A DNA stretch of 39,585 bases, taken from positions 1 to 39,585 of the forward strand of contig CAJMSQ010000020.1 of NCBI GenBank assembly GCA_905216095.1. The letters are read 5' to 3'. The stretch is from an uncultured bacterium (GTDB taxonomy: Bacteria; Bacteroidota; Bacteroidia; Bacteroidales; Bacteroidaceae). The notes under the pieces are model-generated. The model did no database searches. It was not told the DNA's origin and was given only the letters and a program-made list of their open reading frames with translations. Made by a program: the position numbers and the translations under genes. Positions 25,720 to 34,306 of the stretch are shown here, piece after piece; within the stretch, counting starts at the first letter, position 1; every line of letters begins with the position of its first letter.

Positions 25720-26922
25720 ATGCCTAAGATTTCAGAACGCGCCGTAGCCATGCCGGCCTCTCCCATCAGAAAATTGGCCCCACTGGCGGCAGCGGCCAAA
25801 GAGCGCGGCACACACGTATATCATTTGAATATCGGACAACCGGATTTGCCCACGCCTGCGGCAGGTCTCGAGGCCTTACGCCACATTGACCGCAAGGTAT
25901 TGGAATATAGTCCGAGCCAAGGGTTCAAGAGCTATCGGGAAAAGCTCACCCATTACTACGAGAAGTATGACATACACTTGTCGCCCGACGACATTATCAT
26001 TACCTCGGGAGGTTCGGAAGCCGTCCTGTTCGCATTTATGTCGTGTCTTAATCCCGGCGATGAGATAATTGTGCCCGAGCCTGCCTATGCCAATTACATG
26101 GCATTCGCCATATCGGCGGGCGCGACCATACGGACCATTTCCACCACCATAGAGGAGGGATTCTCGCTCCCTAAGGTGGAGAAATTCGAGGAGCTCATCA
26201 ACGAGCATACCCGCGCCATCCTGATTTGCAACCCCAATAATCCGACGGGCTATCTCTACACCCGGCGCGAAATGAACCAGATTCGCGATCTCGTGAAAAA
26301 GTATGACCTGTATCTTTTCTCGGACGAAGTCTATCGTGAGTTCATCTACACCGGTTCTCCCTATATCTCAGCCTGTCATCTCGAGGGCATCGAGGAAAAT
26401 GTCGTGCTCATCGACTCCGTTTCAAAGCGTTACAGCGAGTGCGGAATACGCATCGGCGCGCTTATCACGAAGAACGAAGCCGTGCGCAAGGCGGTCATGA
26501 AATTCTGTCAGGCACGTCTCAGCCCGCCCCTCATCGGCCAGCTCGTCGCAGAAGCCTCTTTGGACGAAGGAGAAGGCTATGCCCGCGAAGTCTACGACGA
26601 ATATGTGGAGCGGCGCAAGTGTCTTATTGACGGATTGAACCGTATTCCGGGCTGCTATTCGCCCATCCCGATGGGCGCGTTCTACACTGTCGCGAAACTA
26701 CCCGTGGACGACGCCGAGAAATTCTGCGCATGGTGTCTGACGGACTTCGAGTACGAGGGACAGACCGTCATGATGGCGCCGGCTGCCGGCTTCTACACCA
26801 CGCCGGGAGCGGGCCGCGACCAGGTGCGTATAGCCTACGTGCTCAACAAAGACGACCTGACGAAAGCACTTCACGTGTTGCAGAAAGCACTCGAAGCGTA
26901 TCCGGGACGGACAGAGGACTGA
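25720..26922 (+). CDS. PLP-dependent aminotransferase, class I/II (aspartate aminotransferase-like)
   Basis: A fold-type I aminotransferase of 400 aa that transfers amino groups between an amino acid and a keto acid. Visible features are HLNIGQPDLPTP near the N-terminus, the SGGSEAVLFAF phosphate-binding segment, the NPNNPTG motif and FSDEVYREF with the PLP-pyridine Asp. The Schiff-base lysine is K236 in DSVSKRYSECGIRIG, and the final arginine lies in RDQVRIAY. The SKRYSECG loop and short spacing fit the aspartate aminotransferase-like subgroup common in Bacteroidales. The exact amino acid cannot be fixed by reading. The gene has its own promoter; the permease gene follows after 123 bp. Confidence 0.93.
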   Translation: MPKISERAVAMPASPIRKLAPLAAAAKERGTHVYHLNIGQPDLPTPAAGLEALRHIDRKVLEYSPSQGFKSYREKLTHYYEKYDIHLSPDDIIITSGGSEAVLFAFMSCLNPGDEIIVPEPAYANYMAFAISAGATIRTISTTIEEGFSLPKVEKFEELINEHTRAILICNPNNPTGYLYTRREMNQIRDLVKKYDLYLFSDEVYREFIYTGSPYISACHLEGIEENVVLIDSVSKRYSECGIRIGALITKNEAVRKAVMKFCQARLSPPLIGQLVAEASLDEGEGYAREVYDEYVERRKCLIDGLNRIPGCYSPIPMGAFYTVAKLPVDDAEKFCAWCLTDFEYEGQTVMMAPAAGFYTTPGAGRDQVRIAYVLNKDDLTKALHVLQKALEAYPGRTED

Positions 26923-27045
26923 ACACACGTGACAGCCGCGCAGGCGGAAGTCCATGGCACGAAAAACTTCCTCCCGCGACAATGAGAAACAACTTGTCAG
27001 TCATATTTCAAGTCTATATCAACACATCGGAAAATATTGCCGCGC

Positions 27046-28302
27046 ATGTCTTTCCCTTTCTTCCTTGCCCGACGGTTTTACAATAGTGCCGGGTGCGACA
27101 AGAAACGCAGGGCCAGCCGACTGGCTATACGCATAGCCACCGCCGGCGTGGCGCTCGGACTGGCCGTGATGCTGATTTCCATTTGTGTGGTCAAGGGCTA
27201 CCAGCGCGAAATCAAGGAACGGCTGGTCGGATTTGCCTCGCACATCGAAATCCTTGACCGCAACTCGCTGGCATCCCCCGAAAGTTTTCCCATTGTGACG
27301 GACGGAACCGTCATGGAAATGGTAAAACAAATGCCGGACATAGGCCATGTGCAGCGCGTGTCGCTCAAAATGGGCATTATCAAGACCGAAGACGCGTTTC
27401 AGACCATTGTACTGAAAGGAGTCGGCAAGGAATACAACCTTTCATTCCTGAAAAAACATCTCGTCGCAGGACGTATTCCCGGTTTCACGGCAGATTCGGC
27501 CGCCAATGCCATCATTATTTCCAAAAAACAGGCGGATGCGATGCACCTCGGGCTGGGTGATCGCGTCTACACCTATTTCATCTCCGACGACATCAAGCTC
27601 CGGCGCTTCCGGATAGAGGGCATTTACGAAACACACCTTGCCCAGTTCGATACATACTATATCTGGACGGGACAGTCTGTCGTAAACCAACTGAACAACT
27701 GGCAGGAAGACCAAAGCAGCAGCCTGGAAATCGCGCTCAACGACTTTTCAAGGCTCGACGAGGTGCAGGCCCGCCTCGCCCGGTCCATAGGGACACGCAG
27801 TGACAGGAACGGGGCAAATTATTCCACCTTGTCGGTCAAGGAGAATCCCCGTACGGCTGCGACGTTCGAATGGCTGGCTCTGCTCGATTTCAATGTATGG
27901 GTAATTCTCGTTCTGATGATGGGAGTTGCCGGTTTCACGATGATAAGCGGCCTGTTGATACTCATACTGGAGCGTACCCGTACCATCGGCGTGCTCAAGG
28001 CGCTGGGCGCTTGCAATAGCCGCATACGTTACACGTTCATTCTCTATGCCGTGCTCATCGTCGTGCGCGGACTGGTGTGGGGAAATGCCATCGGGCTCGG
28101 CATTGTAGCCCTGCAAAACTATTTCAAGCCCTTCCGTCTCGACCCTTCCACCTACTATGTCGATGCCGTCCCCGTCGAGGTCGATTGGACATGGGTCGTA
28201 GGTCTGAATGCCGCAACGCTGCTCGTTACGGTCCTGGCACTTGTCGTTCCGAGTTTCGTCATCTCGCGCATCCAGCCCGCCCGTGCCATCCGTTTTGAAT
28301 AG
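27046..28302 (+). CDS. LolC/LolE-like ABC transporter permease (FtsX/MacB fold)
   Basis: These inner-membrane permeases, with a LolD ATPase, release lipoproteins to LolA for outer-membrane transport. From the ATG at 27046 the protein is 418 aa (a TTG lies three codons earlier). It opens MSFPFFLARRF, the usual LolC/E start, then one membrane helix (about 38-58), a periplasmic domain of some 200 aa, and three C-terminal helices with ERTRTIGVLKALGA, the FtsX coupling motif. A single permease is present, with no lolD nearby; Bacteroidetes commonly keep these genes scattered. It precedes an S9 peptidase gene by 69 bp. Confidence 0.9.
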   Translation: MSFPFFLARRFYNSAGCDKKRRASRLAIRIATAGVALGLAVMLISICVVKGYQREIKERLVGFASHIEILDRNSLASPESFPIVTDGTVMEMVKQMPDIGHVQRVSLKMGIIKTEDAFQTIVLKGVGKEYNLSFLKKHLVAGRIPGFTADSAANAIIISKKQADAMHLGLGDRVYTYFISDDIKLRRFRIEGIYETHLAQFDTYYIWTGQSVVNQLNNWQEDQSSSLEIALNDFSRLDEVQARLARSIGTRSDRNGANYSTLSVKENPRTAATFEWLALLDFNVWVILVLMMGVAGFTMISGLLILILERTRTIGVLKALGACNSRIRYTFILYAVLIVVRGLVWGNAIGLGIVALQNYFKPFRLDPSTYYVDAVPVEVDWTWVVGLNAATLLVTVLALVVPSFVISRIQPARAIRFE

Positions 28303-28371
28303 TCGCCGGCACAACGGAAAGGCACATGGTTGCCGTGACCCTTATTCCGTAATTTCTTATCCTTATTCCAC

Positions 28372-30210
28372 ATGAACCTAAATAGCAATCACAGGAACAT
28401 ACCCCTTGAGGATTTTTTCAGAAACTCAGAGCGTGCCGCCTACCAGATATCTCCCGACGGCCGCCACTTCTCATATATGGCGCCTTACAAGGAGCGCATG
28501 AACATCTACGTCTGTCGTCCCGACGGCAGTGCGGCGGTCCGTGTCACCTCAGAGACGGAACGGAGTGTCGCAGGCTATACCTGGGCTGACAACAATCGCC
28601 TGTTGTTCATGAAAGACAGCGGGGGAGATGAAAATTACAGCCTTTACGGTGTGAATATCGACGGCACCGGTTTGCGGGGATACACGGATTTTCCCGGTGT
28701 GCGCACGTCGCTCATCGACGACCTTGAGGACGTGCCCGACATGATACTTATCGGCATGAACAGGCGCAATCCCGAAGCCTTCGATCCCTATCGTCTGAAC
28801 CTGCGGACGGGAGAAATGACGCTTTTGGCCGAGAATCCCGGCAATTGGCAGGGATGGATGACCGACCATGAGGGACGTCTGCGGGCGGTCATGGCCATTG
28901 TGGACGGCGTGAATACGCAAATTCTTTACCGTGATACCGAAGAGGAACCGTTCCGCCCCGTGCTGACGACGAACTTCAAGGAAACGGTGAGCTTCATGGA
29001 GTTTACGCCCGACAACAAGCTGGTTTACGCCGCCTCCAACCTGGGACGTGACAAGATGGCCCTCGTGCTGATGAATCCTGCCACGTGCGAGGAGATAGAG
29101 GTGCTCTATGAAGATGAGCGCTACGACATATCCAGCATCAGCTATTCGCGCAAGCGGAAAAAACTGTTGGCGGTCTACTGCACGGGACACCGGGAGCCGG
29201 TGCGCCATTTCTTCGATGAAGAGGAGCGCGCGTTCCGCGAACGGCTGAAGAAGCACTTTCCCGACCATCGTGTCGGCATAGCCGATACCGACAAGGCGGA
29301 GCATCGTTACCTTGTGTACGTCGGGAACGACCGCACACGCGGCACGTATTACTACTATGATGCCGACACCGATGCGCCGGTCAAGGTGGCCGACACCGCT
29401 CCATGGCTGCAAGAGGAAGAAATGGTGCCGATGCACGCCGTCACCTATGCCACCCGCGACGGACTGACCGTCGAGGCCTATCTGTCTTTGCCCCCGGGCG
29501 TGACGTTGGAGTGTGCGGAAAAATTGCCGGTAGTCGTCAATCCGCACGGCGGTCCGTGGGCGCGCGACACATGGGGCTTTTGTTCCGAAACGCAGTTCCT
29601 GTGTAATCGCGGCTATGCCGTTTTCCAGATGAACTTCCGCGGTTCCACGGGCTACGGCCGGGCTTTCCTCGAAGCGGGCTACAAGCAATGGGGGCTCAAG
29701 ATGCAGGATGACGTGAGCGACGGTGTGGCCTGGCTCATCGCGCAAGGCATTGCCGACCCCGGACGTGTGGCCATTTACGGCGGAAGCTACGGCGGCTATG
29801 CCGCGCTTGCCGGGGTAGCGTTCACGCCCGACCTTTATGCCTGTGCCATCGACTATGTAGGAGTGTCCAACCTGTTCACTTTCATGAAGACCATACCGCC
29901 TTATTGGCGGCCCATGCTGGAAATGATGTACGAACAGGTGGGCCACCCGGAACTGGACCGCGAGCAACTGGCCGCCACGTCGCCCGCCCTTCACGCCGAC
30001 CGCATACGTGTGCCGCTCTTCATCGCGCAGGGGGCGAACGACCCGCGCGTGAACAAGGCCGAGAGTGACCAGATGGTGAAAGCGCTCCGCGACAACGGCG
30101 TCGAAGTGGAGTACATGGTGAAGGACAACGAGGGGCATGGTTTCCACAACCAGGAGAACCGTTTCGATTTCTATCGGGCCATGGAGCGTTTCCTGCAGCG
30201 CTATCTTTGA
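28372..30210 (+). CDS. S9-family serine peptidase (prolyl oligopeptidase family)
   Basis: The enzyme cleaves short peptides, often after proline or as an acylaminoacyl or dipeptidyl type. The 612-aa protein has an N-terminal beta-propeller (about 1-365) and a C-terminal alpha/beta-hydrolase domain. The catalytic triad is readable: S472 in YGGSYGGYAA, D557 in GANDPRVN and H589 in NEGHGF. HGGPWARDTWGF forms the oxyanion segment. No signal peptide is evident, so it is probably cytoplasmic. It lies 69 bp after the permease and ends at a strong terminator. It fits the peptide-using physiology suggested by PepD and the M3 peptidase. Confidence 0.95.
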   Translation: MNLNSNHRNIPLEDFFRNSERAAYQISPDGRHFSYMAPYKERMNIYVCRPDGSAAVRVTSETERSVAGYTWADNNRLLFMKDSGGDENYSLYGVNIDGTGLRGYTDFPGVRTSLIDDLEDVPDMILIGMNRRNPEAFDPYRLNLRTGEMTLLAENPGNWQGWMTDHEGRLRAVMAIVDGVNTQILYRDTEEEPFRPVLTTNFKETVSFMEFTPDNKLVYAASNLGRDKMALVLMNPATCEEIEVLYEDERYDISSISYSRKRKKLLAVYCTGHREPVRHFFDEEERAFRERLKKHFPDHRVGIADTDKAEHRYLVYVGNDRTRGTYYYYDADTDAPVKVADTAPWLQEEEMVPMHAVTYATRDGLTVEAYLSLPPGVTLECAEKLPVVVNPHGGPWARDTWGFCSETQFLCNRGYAVFQMNFRGSTGYGRAFLEAGYKQWGLKMQDDVSDGVAWLIAQGIADPGRVAIYGGSYGGYAALAGVAFTPDLYACAIDYVGVSNLFTFMKTIPPYWRPMLEMMYEQVGHPELDREQLAATSPALHADRIRVPLFIAQGANDPRVNKAESDQMVKALRDNGVEVEYMVKDNEGHGFHNQENRFDFYRAMERFLQRYL

Positions 30211-30214
30211 GAAC

Positions 30215-30268
30215 CAAAGGTACATTCCTCTTCAAAAACATCTTCGGGGAATGTACCTTTGTTTTTTT
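30215..30268 (+). terminator. Terminator of the S9 peptidase gene
   Basis: A 14-bp perfect stem, CAAAGGTACATTCC (30215-30228) with its complement (30248-30261), is followed by seven T residues. It starts 4 bp after the stop and separates the gene from the convergent yfcE-like gene. Confidence 0.9.
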
Positions 30269-30270
30269 AT

Positions 30271-30819
30271 TTATAATGTCAGTTCCTGCAATACGCGGCC
30301 GTCGTCTGCATGGCGCAGCCGCAGCACACCGTCGTCCATGGTTGCGAAAGTCGGCGGATTTCCGCCTTTGGGAAATGTGGGTGAGCCGGTGTTGCAGATG
30401 ACGGGCCGCCCGTCCGTGCCCGGTTTCAGCAGGGCCAGGTGCGTGTGTCCGTACAGGAAAACATCGCATCCCGCGGCCGGCAGCCGCTCTTCGCCATATA
30501 CGTGTCCGTGGGTGAGGAAAATCCGTCGGCGGCCCTCGACCAGCAGCGCGTAGTCGGCCGATACGGGAAAGTTGAGCAGCATCTGGTCCACTTCCGATTC
30601 GCAATTGCCGCGCACGGCCACGATGTCGGCTGCCCGTTCATTGAGCGCGGCCGCCACTCCCTGCGGGTCGAGCCCCTCGGGCAGGCCGTTCCGCGGGCCG
30701 TAGTTCAGTAAATCGCCGAGCAGAAGCAGCATGTCGTAGCGTTCGCGGTCATAAAAATGCAGTATCCGCTCAAGTGCGGGCAGCGAGCCGTGTATGTCGG
30801 AAGCGATGAGATAGCGCAT
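30271..30819 (-). CDS. YfcE-like metallophosphodiesterase
   Basis: A small metal-dependent phosphodiesterase of the calcineurin-like family; YfcE of E. coli hydrolyses phosphodiesters in the cytoplasm, with the natural substrate unknown. The chosen ATG at 30819 gives 182 aa, matching E. coli YfcE (184 aa); the frame extends to a TTG at 30909 that would overlap the upstream stop. Motifs are ASDIHGS, LLGDLLNYGPRN, VRGNCE, LTHGH and YGHTH, which together hold the two-metal site. It follows the kinase-RapZ gene by 40 bp and is the last gene of that unit. Confidence 0.94.
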   Translation of the reverse strand: MRYLIASDIHGSLPALERILHFYDRERYDMLLLLGDLLNYGPRNGLPEGLDPQGVAAALNERAADIVAVRGNCESEVDQMLLNFPVSADYALLVEGRRRIFLTHGHVYGEERLPAAGCDVFLYGHTHLALLKPGTDGRPVICNTGSPTFPKGGNPPTFATMDDGVLRLRHADDGRVLQELTL

Positions 30820-30859
30820 GGGTATGGGGTGGTAAGTGGAAAAATTCCCGAAGAGGGGC

Positions 30860-32398
30860 TTATTGTTTGTTTCCGGCCGCCGGGATGCAGGCAGGCAGCG
30901 TGCGGACAATGTTTTGTTCGCGGTGACAGAGCCGGATTTCTATGCCGAATTTTTTGTTCAGGTGTTCTGCCAAATGTTCCGCGCTGTATACGCTGCGGTG
31001 CCGGCCGCCTGTGCATCCGAAAGAGAATTGCAGGTCGGTGAATCCGCGTTCCATGTAGCGCGCCACGTGGGCGTCGGCCAACCGATATACGTGTTCCAGG
31101 AACGTAAGAATCTCTCCGTCGTCCTCCAGAAAGCGGATGACGGGCATGTCCAGTCCGGTCAGCGGTTTGTAAGGCTCATATCGGCCGGGGTTGTGCGTGC
31201 TCCGGCAGTCGAAGACGTAGCCTCCGCCGTTGCCCGAAGTATCCTCGGGGATACCTTTCTTATAGCTGAAACTGAATATGCGCACCACGAGCGGCCCTTT
31301 CCCCTCGTGACGCGACACCGAGGCCGTCATGGCCCGTTTTTCCGGCTCGTCGAATTGCGGGAGGTCCACCATGCGTTTCAGTGTATCCTCAAGGCAGGGG
31401 TAGGGGGTGCACACGCCGTCGAGCAGTTGTCGGCGCAGGTTCTGCACGGCAGGGGGAATGCTCTCGATGAAATAGCGTTTGCGTTCGAAATATCCGCGCA
31501 GGCCGTATGCGCCAAGCACCTGGAGGATGCGGAACAGCACAAAGAGGTTCAGCTGTTCGCGGAAAGCTTCCTCGTCAAAGTCGCAAAGCGTGTGCAGTTC
31601 CGTGGTATATTCCTCTATCAGCGATTCGCGCAACGTTTGCGGGTAGCGGGCCGAGGCTTGCCATAGGAAAGAGGCCACGTCATACTGCAAAGGCCCGATG
31701 CGGCCGCCCTGGTAGTCGATGAAGTGCGGGCCTGCGCTTGTCCCGTCCGCCTTTTGCGGAAGCATGACGTTGCGTGCCTGGAAGTCGCGGTACAGGAACG
31801 TTTCGCCGGGCAGGGCCGGATTTTTTCCGTTGTCGCACTGCGTGTCGGCCAGGTCTGCGGCCAGCCGTTGCAGGTCGTCTTCCAACCGCATTTCGTCATA
31901 GGCCATGTCAGTGGTGCGCAGGAAACAGTATTTGAAATAATTGAGGTCGAACATCGCCGCCCGCTCGTCGAACCGCGTAGGCGGCAGCAACCGGTCGGCG
32001 TCCAGCCCCTCGGCACCCCTTACCTGCACATGCGGCAGCAGGCGGACGGTCTGTCGCAGCAGTTCCTGTTCCGTCCCGTCGTAGTCGGCCGCCGCCCGTC
32101 CGCGTGCCAGCGCCTCGTAGAGCGACGTACGCCCGAGGTCGGTCTGCAGATAGCGCGTATAGTCATCGCTGACGGCAAGGATTTCGGGTACGGGCAGCCC
32201 CTTGCCGGAGAAATGCCGGCTCAAGTAAACGAACGTGCGGTTTTCGCGCACGTCCGGGCCTATGACACCTATCACGCTCCGGCCGTTTTCGCCGGTGAAA
32301 CGTATGTAGTGGCGGTTGCTTCCGGCTTTGGGCAGAGCCTCGGCCTGTTGTGGCTGTCGGCCGAATAGTCCGGTGTAGAGGCGGGTCAGTTCTTGCAT
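30860..32398 (-). CDS. Fusion of APH-like sugar kinase and RapZ C-terminal domain
   Basis: The 512-aa protein joins two domains. Residues about 1-345 are an aminoglycoside-phosphotransferase-like kinase related to AmgK-type amino-sugar kinases; the catalytic loop reads FLYRDFQARNVML (HxD replaced by Y-R-D) and the metal motif is FIDYQGG. Residues about 369-512 match the C-terminal domain of RapZ: SFSYKKGIP, YVFDCRSTHNPGRY, TGLD and FGCTGGRHRSVYSAEHLAEHL. The RapZ N-terminal P-loop ATPase part is absent. In E. coli the RapZ C-terminal domain binds glucosamine-6-phosphate and controls GlmS. The pairing with an amino-sugar kinase is therefore suggestive of cell-wall sugar sensing. It lies between rsmE and the yfcE-like gene. 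Confidence 0.88.
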   Translation of the reverse strand: MQELTRLYTGLFGRQPQQAEALPKAGSNRHYIRFTGENGRSVIGVIGPDVRENRTFVYLSRHFSGKGLPVPEILAVSDDYTRYLQTDLGRTSLYEALARGRAAADYDGTEQELLRQTVRLLPHVQVRGAEGLDADRLLPPTRFDERAAMFDLNYFKYCFLRTTDMAYDEMRLEDDLQRLAADLADTQCDNGKNPALPGETFLYRDFQARNVMLPQKADGTSAGPHFIDYQGGRIGPLQYDVASFLWQASARYPQTLRESLIEEYTTELHTLCDFDEEAFREQLNLFVLFRILQVLGAYGLRGYFERKRYFIESIPPAVQNLRRQLLDGVCTPYPCLEDTLKRMVDLPQFDEPEKRAMTASVSRHEGKGPLVVRIFSFSYKKGIPEDTSGNGGGYVFDCRSTHNPGRYEPYKPLTGLDMPVIRFLEDDGEILTFLEHVYRLADAHVARYMERGFTDLQFSFGCTGGRHRSVYSAEHLAEHLNKKFGIEIRLCHREQNIVRTLPACIPAAGNKQ

Positions 32399-32475
32399 GT
32401 GGAAAGATGGTTTTGTGTCCGGCCGTCGGCCGTTTCAGGTTGCCGAAGGTCCGATGCCGTCCGGCGCAGATGTAT

Positions 32476-33231
32476 TCAATGTATCCTTTTGCTCAGGTTC
32501 ATGAGATGTACCGCCACGAGTGCGGCCGTCTCCGTGCGCAGGCGGCTTCGTCCGAGACTGACGGGGCGGAAGCCGGCTGCCATGGCATGAAGCACTTCGT
32601 CCGCGCTGAAGTCGCCTTCCGGCCCAATCAGCACGAGCGCGTGGCTTCCGCTCTCTGTCGTCAGCAGGTCGGAAAGGAAATCCTCCGGCCCGGGTGCGGC
32701 TGTCCCTCCGTCCGGCAGCGTCAGGTCGTCGTGGCAGTGCGCGATGAACTTCTGTCCCTGAAAAGGAAGCCGGATGAATTTCTCAAAGTCAGTCATGCCG
32801 GTGACCTCGGGCATACGGGCCTTGCGGCTTTGCTTTGCGGCCGAGATCACAATCTTTTCGATGCGTTCCGTCTTGACGACACGCCGTTCCGAGTTCTTGC
32901 AGTTCAGGAACGTGAGGCTGTCCCATCCGATTTCCGTAGCCTTTTCCGCCAGCCATTCCATGCGGTCCATGTTTTTCGTGGGCGCCACGGCCAGATGGAT
33001 GCCGCCCTGCCACAGAGCCTCGGCCTCGTGGCTGTCGCGGATTTCGAGCAGGCAGTGTTTGGGAGAAGCCACGGCGATGCGGCAGTCATAGAACCGGCCG
33101 CGCCCGTCTGTGGCCAAAACGGTGTCGCCCTCCGTCATGCGCAGCACGCGCACGGCATGTACGGCCTCGTCGGCGGGCAGTTCCGTGTTTTCGGGCAGCC
33201 CCGGAGCGTAGAAAAGGTGGATTTCTTTCAT
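32476..33231 (-). CDS. rsmE: 16S rRNA (uracil1498-N3)-methyltransferase
   Basis: RsmE is a SPOUT (knotted) methyltransferase that modifies U1498 of 16S rRNA at the decoding site. The 251-aa protein has the N-terminal PUA-like domain with HAVRVLRMTEGDTV and a C-terminal SPOUT core. The SAM-binding knot is readable as LIGPEGDFSADEV and then SLGRSRLRTETAAL. The AEKATEIGWDSL segment is also conserved. It begins 51 bp after the stop of the nuclease gene and lies in the same probable operon. Confidence 0.95.
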   Translation of the reverse strand: MKEIHLFYAPGLPENTELPADEAVHAVRVLRMTEGDTVLATDGRGRFYDCRIAVASPKHCLLEIRDSHEAEALWQGGIHLAVAPTKNMDRMEWLAEKATEIGWDSLTFLNCKNSERRVVKTERIEKIVISAAKQSRKARMPEVTGMTDFEKFIRLPFQGQKFIAHCHDDLTLPDGGTAAPGPEDFLSDLLTTESGSHALVLIGPEGDFSADEVLHAMAAGFRPVSLGRSRLRTETAALVAVHLMNLSKRIH

Positions 33232-33282
33232 GTGAAAGTCTGTTTCGGAAAAAGACGTGCGGATGTATATCGTGCGGGCGTG

Positions 33283-33849
33283 CTATTCGCGGCTCTTCAG
33301 TTCGTCGCGCAGTTGCGAGGCCAGTTCGAAGTTTTCGCTTTCCACGGCCTGTCGCAGCGCTTCCTTCAGCAAGTCGCCCGACATGGCCGTGATGGGCACG
33401 GCCACCTGTCCTTCTCCGTTCTGCCGGCTGTACAGCAGGTCGAATTCCTGCCGCAGCATGAGGATGGGCGCATGTGCTTCGATGGCGGCGGCAATGCCTT
33501 GTGCCACTTCGAGATTGAGTATGCGGTCGTTCGAGGCATCCGTCTCCTCGTCCTTGGGTTGCCGGAAAAGGAGCGATACGAAGAACTTGCCCGTGCGGGC
33601 ATAGCGTATGGTGGCGCTTTCGAGGGTGATGTCGTACATCTTGGCCAGTTTTCCCATGAGCCGCGTTTCCGGAAATTCGTTTTTCGTCACGGCCCGGCGC
33701 AGCAATTCGTATCCTGCGCGTTCAACCAGCAGGGGCAGGTGGCGGAAGCCCTCTTCCTCGCGCATGATGAGCAGGAAAGCGTCGGGCAGGGCCACGCCTT
33801 GTGTCAGTCCTTCGGGGACAAGTCGAATGATAGATGCAGAGTCCGTCAT
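33283..33849 (-). CDS. Bifunctional nuclease-family protein (DUF151) with UVR motif
   Basis: The 188-aa protein has an N-terminal DUF151 bifunctional-nuclease domain (about 1-135), with ALPDAFLLIMREEEGFRHLP and a conserved LARRA-like stretch, then a short C-terminal UVR motif (about 155-186, LKEALRQAVESENFELASQLRDEL). The UVR motif in UvrB binds UvrC. This two-part architecture is common in Bacteroidetes. The true in-vivo function is uncertain. It is the first gene of a four-gene reverse-strand unit with rsmE, kinase-RapZ and yfcE-like genes. A -7 box lies 23-30 bp upstream. Confidence 0.88.
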   Translation of the reverse strand: MTDSASIIRLVPEGLTQGVALPDAFLLIMREEEGFRHLPLLVERAGYELLRRAVTKNEFPETRLMGKLAKMYDITLESATIRYARTGKFFVSLLFRQPKDEETDASNDRILNLEVAQGIAAAIEAHAPILMLRQEFDLLYSRQNGEGQVAVPITAMSGDLLKEALRQAVESENFELASQLRDELKSRE

Positions 33850-33871
33850 ATCCTCATGTATTATCTATGTG

Positions 33872-33879
33872 CAAAGATA
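33872..33879 (-). promoter_or_regulatory. Predicted promoter of the nuclease-rsmE-rapZ-fusion-yfcE operon
   Basis: Reverse-strand TATCTTTG is a perfect -7 box, giving a leader of about 15-20 nt. A second TATCTTTG occurs at 33936-33943, with no clear -33 either. No other feature was recognised between 33944 and 34044. Confidence 0.5.
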
Positions 33880-34233
33880 GTGCAAATCGAGCGCAATAAG
33901 CTTGCTTAGATTGCCGAGATGTAGCCTATCTTATGCAAAGATATGGATTTTTTCCCGATTATGGCGGTCTGCGTCCACTTTTGAACCATCCGGCTGCAAA
34001 CGGTCGCAGCAAGGCCATCCGTACAAGGCATCCGTGCCGGCGGCACATTAACATTTTTAACTTCGGTTGTGTAAATAAATGTAAACAAAAAGGGCTTGCT
34101 ACCCCTTGGAAGGCATCTTTTTGTGCGCGGACTGCTTCTATTTTGAAATGGAAGGCATGTATTTTTACGTAGGTGGCTTCTAAAATTTTCTACATGCACA
34201 TGTAAATCGGCGCGTAACGGGCTTATTTACACG

Positions 34234-34258
34234 AAAAAAGGCGGTACGCGACCGCCTT
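34234..34258 (-). terminator. Rho-independent terminator in repeat copy E
   Basis: AAGGCGGT (34238-34245) pairs with ACCGCCTT (34251-34258), then a T-run on the reverse strand. The bases differ from other copies, while pairing and position are kept (17 nt after the -7 box). Confidence 0.7.
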
Positions 34259-34275
34259 CCCTATTTTCCGTACCA

Positions 34276-34306
34276 CAAAGATACAACATTTTTCGACGAA
34301 AAGCAA
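34276..34306 (-). promoter_or_regulatory. Bacteroidetes-type promoter in repeat copy E
   Basis: Reverse-strand TATCTTTG at 34276-34283, with the TTG of the CTTCTTGC end about 20 bp upstream near 34304-34306. Confidence 0.7.

Noticed and set aside
30254..30261. TACCTTTG -7-like box after the S9 peptidase gene
   Set aside because: It is part of the perfect terminator stem, whose other arm carries the complement; no gene lies downstream on that strand.
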